A stretch of 64,000 nt of DNA from Histomonas meleagridis (Eukaryota > Parabasalia > Tritrichomonadida > Dientamoebidae), in assembly GCA_020186115.1 (NCBI GenBank), contig WSYJ01000052.1, positions 310,001 through 374,000 on the forward strand, written 5' to 3'. Position 1 is the first letter of the stretch, and each line of letters begins with the position of its first letter. The notes beneath the pieces are model-generated. The model was not told where the DNA came from and ran no database searches. It saw only the letters and a list, made by a program, of their open reading frames with translations. The translations under genes were made by a program, and so were the position numbers. Of the stretch, positions 61,320 to 64,000 are shown piece by piece.

Positions 61320-64000
61320 ATGGACCACCAGCAAAATTCTTATCAAGAACAAAGTAAAGAAAATGCCCAAACCAATAAATCCAGGCAGAGTCCATATTCC
61401 AACCACTTGTTTGCTTCAAAACCACTTCAATCCAAGATTGATCAAATTATTTCCAACACCTTATCAGAAATCGATGAAATTAGTGGGAAAAATTCGCAAA
61501 AAAATCAAAAAATTTCTTTAGGCTCTTTTCTTGAAAATTATTTTCAATTTGGAAATAATCAAAAAATTATCAAAAAAGAAAAAGAAGCTCCAGAATCCCC
61601 ACCAACTCCTGCACAAACCATCATTGGAGAAACAGATGAAACAGATAAACATATATTTAATGAGCAAGCAAAAATATTTGTATCAAATGTCCAACTTCCA
61701 ACAGGCCCTGATCCATCTCAACTTGTTTTCCTTCCGCCAGAAAGACATTTAGTTCCGCCTAAACTCTGGGGAAAAATTATCCATGAAAATACGTTATCAG
61801 AATCTGAGGAACCAGTTCCTCTTTCTGTCCCAACCAAACGACGTCGAGGCCGCCCGCGTAAAAATGTAGATCCCAATGAGTATGTTCCCAAATATGTTTC
61901 TCCCAGCAAATCTCGAAGAATTAGCAGAGAATCCAGTGAATCTCACATATCTCGTTCCTTATCCCCACGCGAATCCATTTCTCACGAACCCGTCCAACAA
62001 TCTACAGAATCACCAGACGTTTCCAAAAGCAATGATTTTAATACAGATAATACATCAGACCATAATACCTCTGAAAACACTACAGAACCAGTGACACCGA
62101 CCAAAGTCTATGAAGAACCCGAAATCCGTGCTCCTCGTCCACCACATGTTAATTTTCCGCCAAGCGATATCGATGAGATTGTTGGGCTTAAAGGCCTTGA
62201 ATACTGCGTCAAACTTAAAGGGCACTCATATTCTGACATAGTCATGATGAATCGTGAAGAAATTTTTAATCATGAAAATGGCGAAGAAATTTTTTCTTGT
62301 TTTAAAGAACTTGGAATTAGCACCAAAGAACCGTTTTTTAATCCTCTTTTTGTTGAGATCGAGCGAGTTCTTGACATCAAAGAAGATCAATGCTTAGTTA
62401 AATGGTGTGGCCTTGGGTATAAACATTGTACTTGGACTCACGTAAACAAAGTACAGCCCGAGTTAATCGAAAGATATCAACAATTACTGAATCGAGAAAA
62501 TGAAGTTGTCGATCAAAACAATGACATTGATATCATGAGTCAATTTTCATTAGATGAGCCACAAAACAAAGCTGTCGAAGCATTATTAGATAAATATAAT
62601 AGTGGACAAAACGCAATGTTATATGGAAACATTGGCTCTATTTTAAGACTTGAATTCGCGACTTTAATATATATATTAAAAGAAAAAAAAGGAATAAATG
62701 GTCCTTTTTTAATAGTGGTGGCACCTGTCTTATATCAACTAGTAATAAATGAAATGGCAGTATATACCGAATTAATAGTGGTCGGGATACCTGATGATGA
62801 TGAAGAAGAATTTGAAAAAATTAAAGAATTTACTTTTATAAATGAAGAAAACAAACCGAAGTTTAACGTTCTCGTCGTATCGGCACCGGTTTTTAAACGG
62901 TTCGTTGCGGAGTACCCCAAAATTGATTATCAAATTATTACTGTTGATTATTCTGAAATATATGGAGAAAGAATAAACTTAACTGATATTAATTCTCATA
63001 TGAAAATAATCATTAAGAAGCGCACAGATGAAGACGAAGAAATTGATTCGCAAGATGATTCAACATTTTTACATGATGAATTAACAGTTTTTTGTCCAAT
63101 GTTAATCCCACAAGAGAAGTTATATAAGTCGATAATCTTAGAAAACATTGATTTAGCCACGCAACCTGCAGAAAGTGTTGACATGTCACGTCTCTATGAA
63201 ATCTTTATGAAGCTTAATGCAGTTGCAAATTTTCCATCTGTGTTAAACTCGCAAGACATCTTAATACGTGGGAACAAATCGCAAATCAACAAGAAGCGAT
63301 TTGAAGACTGTGGTAAGATGCGAGTTTTAACACAATTAATAACATATGCGCAAAACACTAAGAAGCGATTAATGGTTTTATGTCGCGACACGACAATTCT
63401 CGACATCATCGAGTTATATTTAGGCGCATTCGAGATTCCATTTGTACGTATTGGCCCATTAGGTGTTAAACGAATGAAACTCGACGATTTTTCACAAGAA
63501 GCTAAAAGCAACAAAAAGATAATAATATTAGCGCAATTCGAAACAAATCCAATTAATTGGTTATCGTTATTGTTGGATTTGATTGTTGTCTTCGATGGAG
63601 TATATAATCCAATGTATTACTTCTCACATGCGCAACGGAAACCTAAAAAAAGGGTTTGTTTATTCATCCGATTACTTTCGGCAAATACGCACGAAAGTTA
63701 TTTAGCAGCTGCAGCGGAACATTTTCAAGATTTGCCGCTGTTCGATATATTCCGTAATGCTGCGATTAATATCTTTCGTCCGATTCGTGAAGTAGTCGAA
63801 AATCAAGTGAAATATTTGAAGAATGAAAAGTTCGATAAAGAATTCGGAGAAATTGGAATTCGTTTCCAATATTTATTCGATGAAGATGGGCCGAAAGTAC
63901 AAAATAATGAAAATGTGAAAAAGGAAAAAATCGACGAAAAAGTACATCATCATGAAAGATATCATTTGAAGAGAAGATATCGAATATTACCTGGAGAAGT
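61320..64000 (+). CDS. CHD-type chromodomain protein with degenerate SNF2 helicase, 3' end outside window
   Basis: At least 893 codons from ATG 61320 (MDHQQNSYQEQSKENAQTNK), open to the window end. An AT-hook lies at about residue 170-183 (KRRRGRPRKN). Tandem chromodomains follow, as in CHD remodellers: a diverged first (EYCVKLKGHSYSDIVMMNRE, about 295-330) and a clear second (VEIERVLDIKEDQCLVKWCG then LGYKHCTWTHV, about 345-380). The SNF2 lobes are recognisable by order but lack catalytic residues. The Walker A site reads LYGNIGSILRLEF, the DEAH box reads TVDYSEIYG, the lobe-2 TRAGGxGxNL block reads FETNPINWLSLLL and the QxxxRxHRxGQ block reads SHAQRKPKKR. ATP-driven remodelling is therefore unlikely, and a chromatin reader or scaffold is inferred. 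GAACCGTTTATGACAG lies just before the ATG. Confidence 0.8.
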   Translation, partial: MDHQQNSYQEQSKENAQTNKSRQSPYSNHLFASKPLQSKIDQIISNTLSEIDEISGKNSQKNQKISLGSFLENYFQFGNNQKIIKKEKEAPESPPTPAQTIIGETDETDKHIFNEQAKIFVSNVQLPTGPDPSQLVFLPPERHLVPPKLWGKIIHENTLSESEEPVPLSVPTKRRRGRPRKNVDPNEYVPKYVSPSKSRRISRESSESHISRSLSPRESISHEPVQQSTESPDVSKSNDFNTDNTSDHNTSENTTEPVTPTKVYEEPEIRAPRPPHVNFPPSDIDEIVGLKGLEYCVKLKGHSYSDIVMMNREEIFNHENGEEIFSCFKELGISTKEPFFNPLFVEIERVLDIKEDQCLVKWCGLGYKHCTWTHVNKVQPELIERYQQLLNRENEVVDQNNDIDIMSQFSLDEPQNKAVEALLDKYNSGQNAMLYGNIGSILRLEFATLIYILKEKKGINGPFLIVVAPVLYQLVINEMAVYTELIVVGIPDDDEEEFEKIKEFTFINEENKPKFNVLVVSAPVFKRFVAEYPKIDYQIITVDYSEIYGERINLTDINSHMKIIIKKRTDEDEEIDSQDDSTFLHDELTVFCPMLIPQEKLYKSIILENIDLATQPAESVDMSRLYEIFMKLNAVANFPSVLNSQDILIRGNKSQINKKRFEDCGKMRVLTQLITYAQNTKKRLMVLCRDTTILDIIELYLGAFEIPFVRIGPLGVKRMKLDDFSQEAKSNKKIIILAQFETNPINWLSLLLDLIVVFDGVYNPMYYFSHAQRKPKKRVCLFIRLLSANTHESYLAAAAEHFQDLPLFDIFRNAAINIFRPIREVVENQVKYLKNEKFDKEFGEIGIRFQYLFDEDGPKVQNNENVKKEKIDEKVHHHERYHLKRRYRILPGE

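Overview
The window looks like nuclear DNA of a trichomonad (Parabasalia), probably Tritrichomonas or a close relative. The genes are compact, use the standard code and show no canonical introns. The housekeeping genes are clearly eukaryotic (RPB5, BDP1, ribosomal protein eS8, SDF2, GNA1, a Ras GTPase). The accessory content is typical of trichomonads: DUF3447/ankyrin genes, a TKL kinase, BspA-like leucine-rich surface proteins and a decayed Mutator-like transposon. The DNA is very AT-rich, especially outside the conserved genes. The genus is an inference from family content and cannot be fixed by eye.

Layout. 1-660: a broken PDI-like gene. 1149-9695 (minus): a DUF3447/ankyrin gene followed by an array of about 45 ankyrin modules. 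9745-10622 (plus): a headless ankyrin array placed head to head with it. 10.97-16.83 kb: a conserved block with RPB5, the TFIIIB subunit BDP1 and a HID1-like protein with a long N/E/K-rich tail. 17.3-17.9 kb: the tail of a dead surface-protein gene. 18.2-22.9 kb: a WNK/NRBP-like pseudokinase, an STPGR-type cytoskeletal protein and a TBC-TLDc protein. 23.0-24.2 kb: a DUF3447 pseudogene and an intact tRNA-Gln(CTG). 24.3-29.2 kb: a histone-fold protein divergent from a BAR-like protein, a small coiled-coil protein and a TKL kinase followed by a 42-bp minisatellite. 29.6-30.3 kb: an ankyrin relic. 30.7-34.1 kb (plus): a second DUF3447 gene with 14 modules spaced exactly 170 bp apart. 35.2-37.1 kb: a TMEM222/RTE1-like gene and a BspA-like surface-protein fragment. 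38.1-40.8 kb: a decayed MULE. 41.3-43.9 kb (minus): a third DUF3447 gene with an exact 170-bp array, and a MITE-like inverted-repeat element in its 5' flank. 45-48 kb: pseudogene debris. 48.0-54.6 kb: eS8, SDF2, a connecdenn-like DENN protein divergent from a membrane protein, a tRNA fragment, a frameshifted ankyrin gene and a coiled-coil protein. 55-61.1 kb: a guanine deaminase relic, a TRAPPC8-like protein, GNA1, a Ras GTPase and a thioredoxin-fold protein. 61.3 kb to the end: a CHD-type chromodomain protein whose helicase motifs are lost, running off the window.

How the genes relate. Several conserved genes belong to membrane traffic (HID1-like, TRAPPC8-like, DENN, TBC-TLDc, BAR-like). Others belong to transcription and chromatin (RPB5, BDP1, histone-fold, CHD-like). 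A Myb-type AACGGTT(A) element lies just upstream of many of these start codons. A trichomonad-type initiator (TCAYW) is seen at some others.

The most unusual feature is the ankyrin arrays. Each module keeps an open ankyrin reading frame. The spacers between modules usually carry stops and change the frame, because 170 is not a multiple of three. Each array ends in a distinct ankyrin module closed by a stop codon in the ankyrin frame. This suggests either one non-canonical intron per ankyrin repeat or a bank of recombining silent cassettes. Sequence alone cannot separate these.
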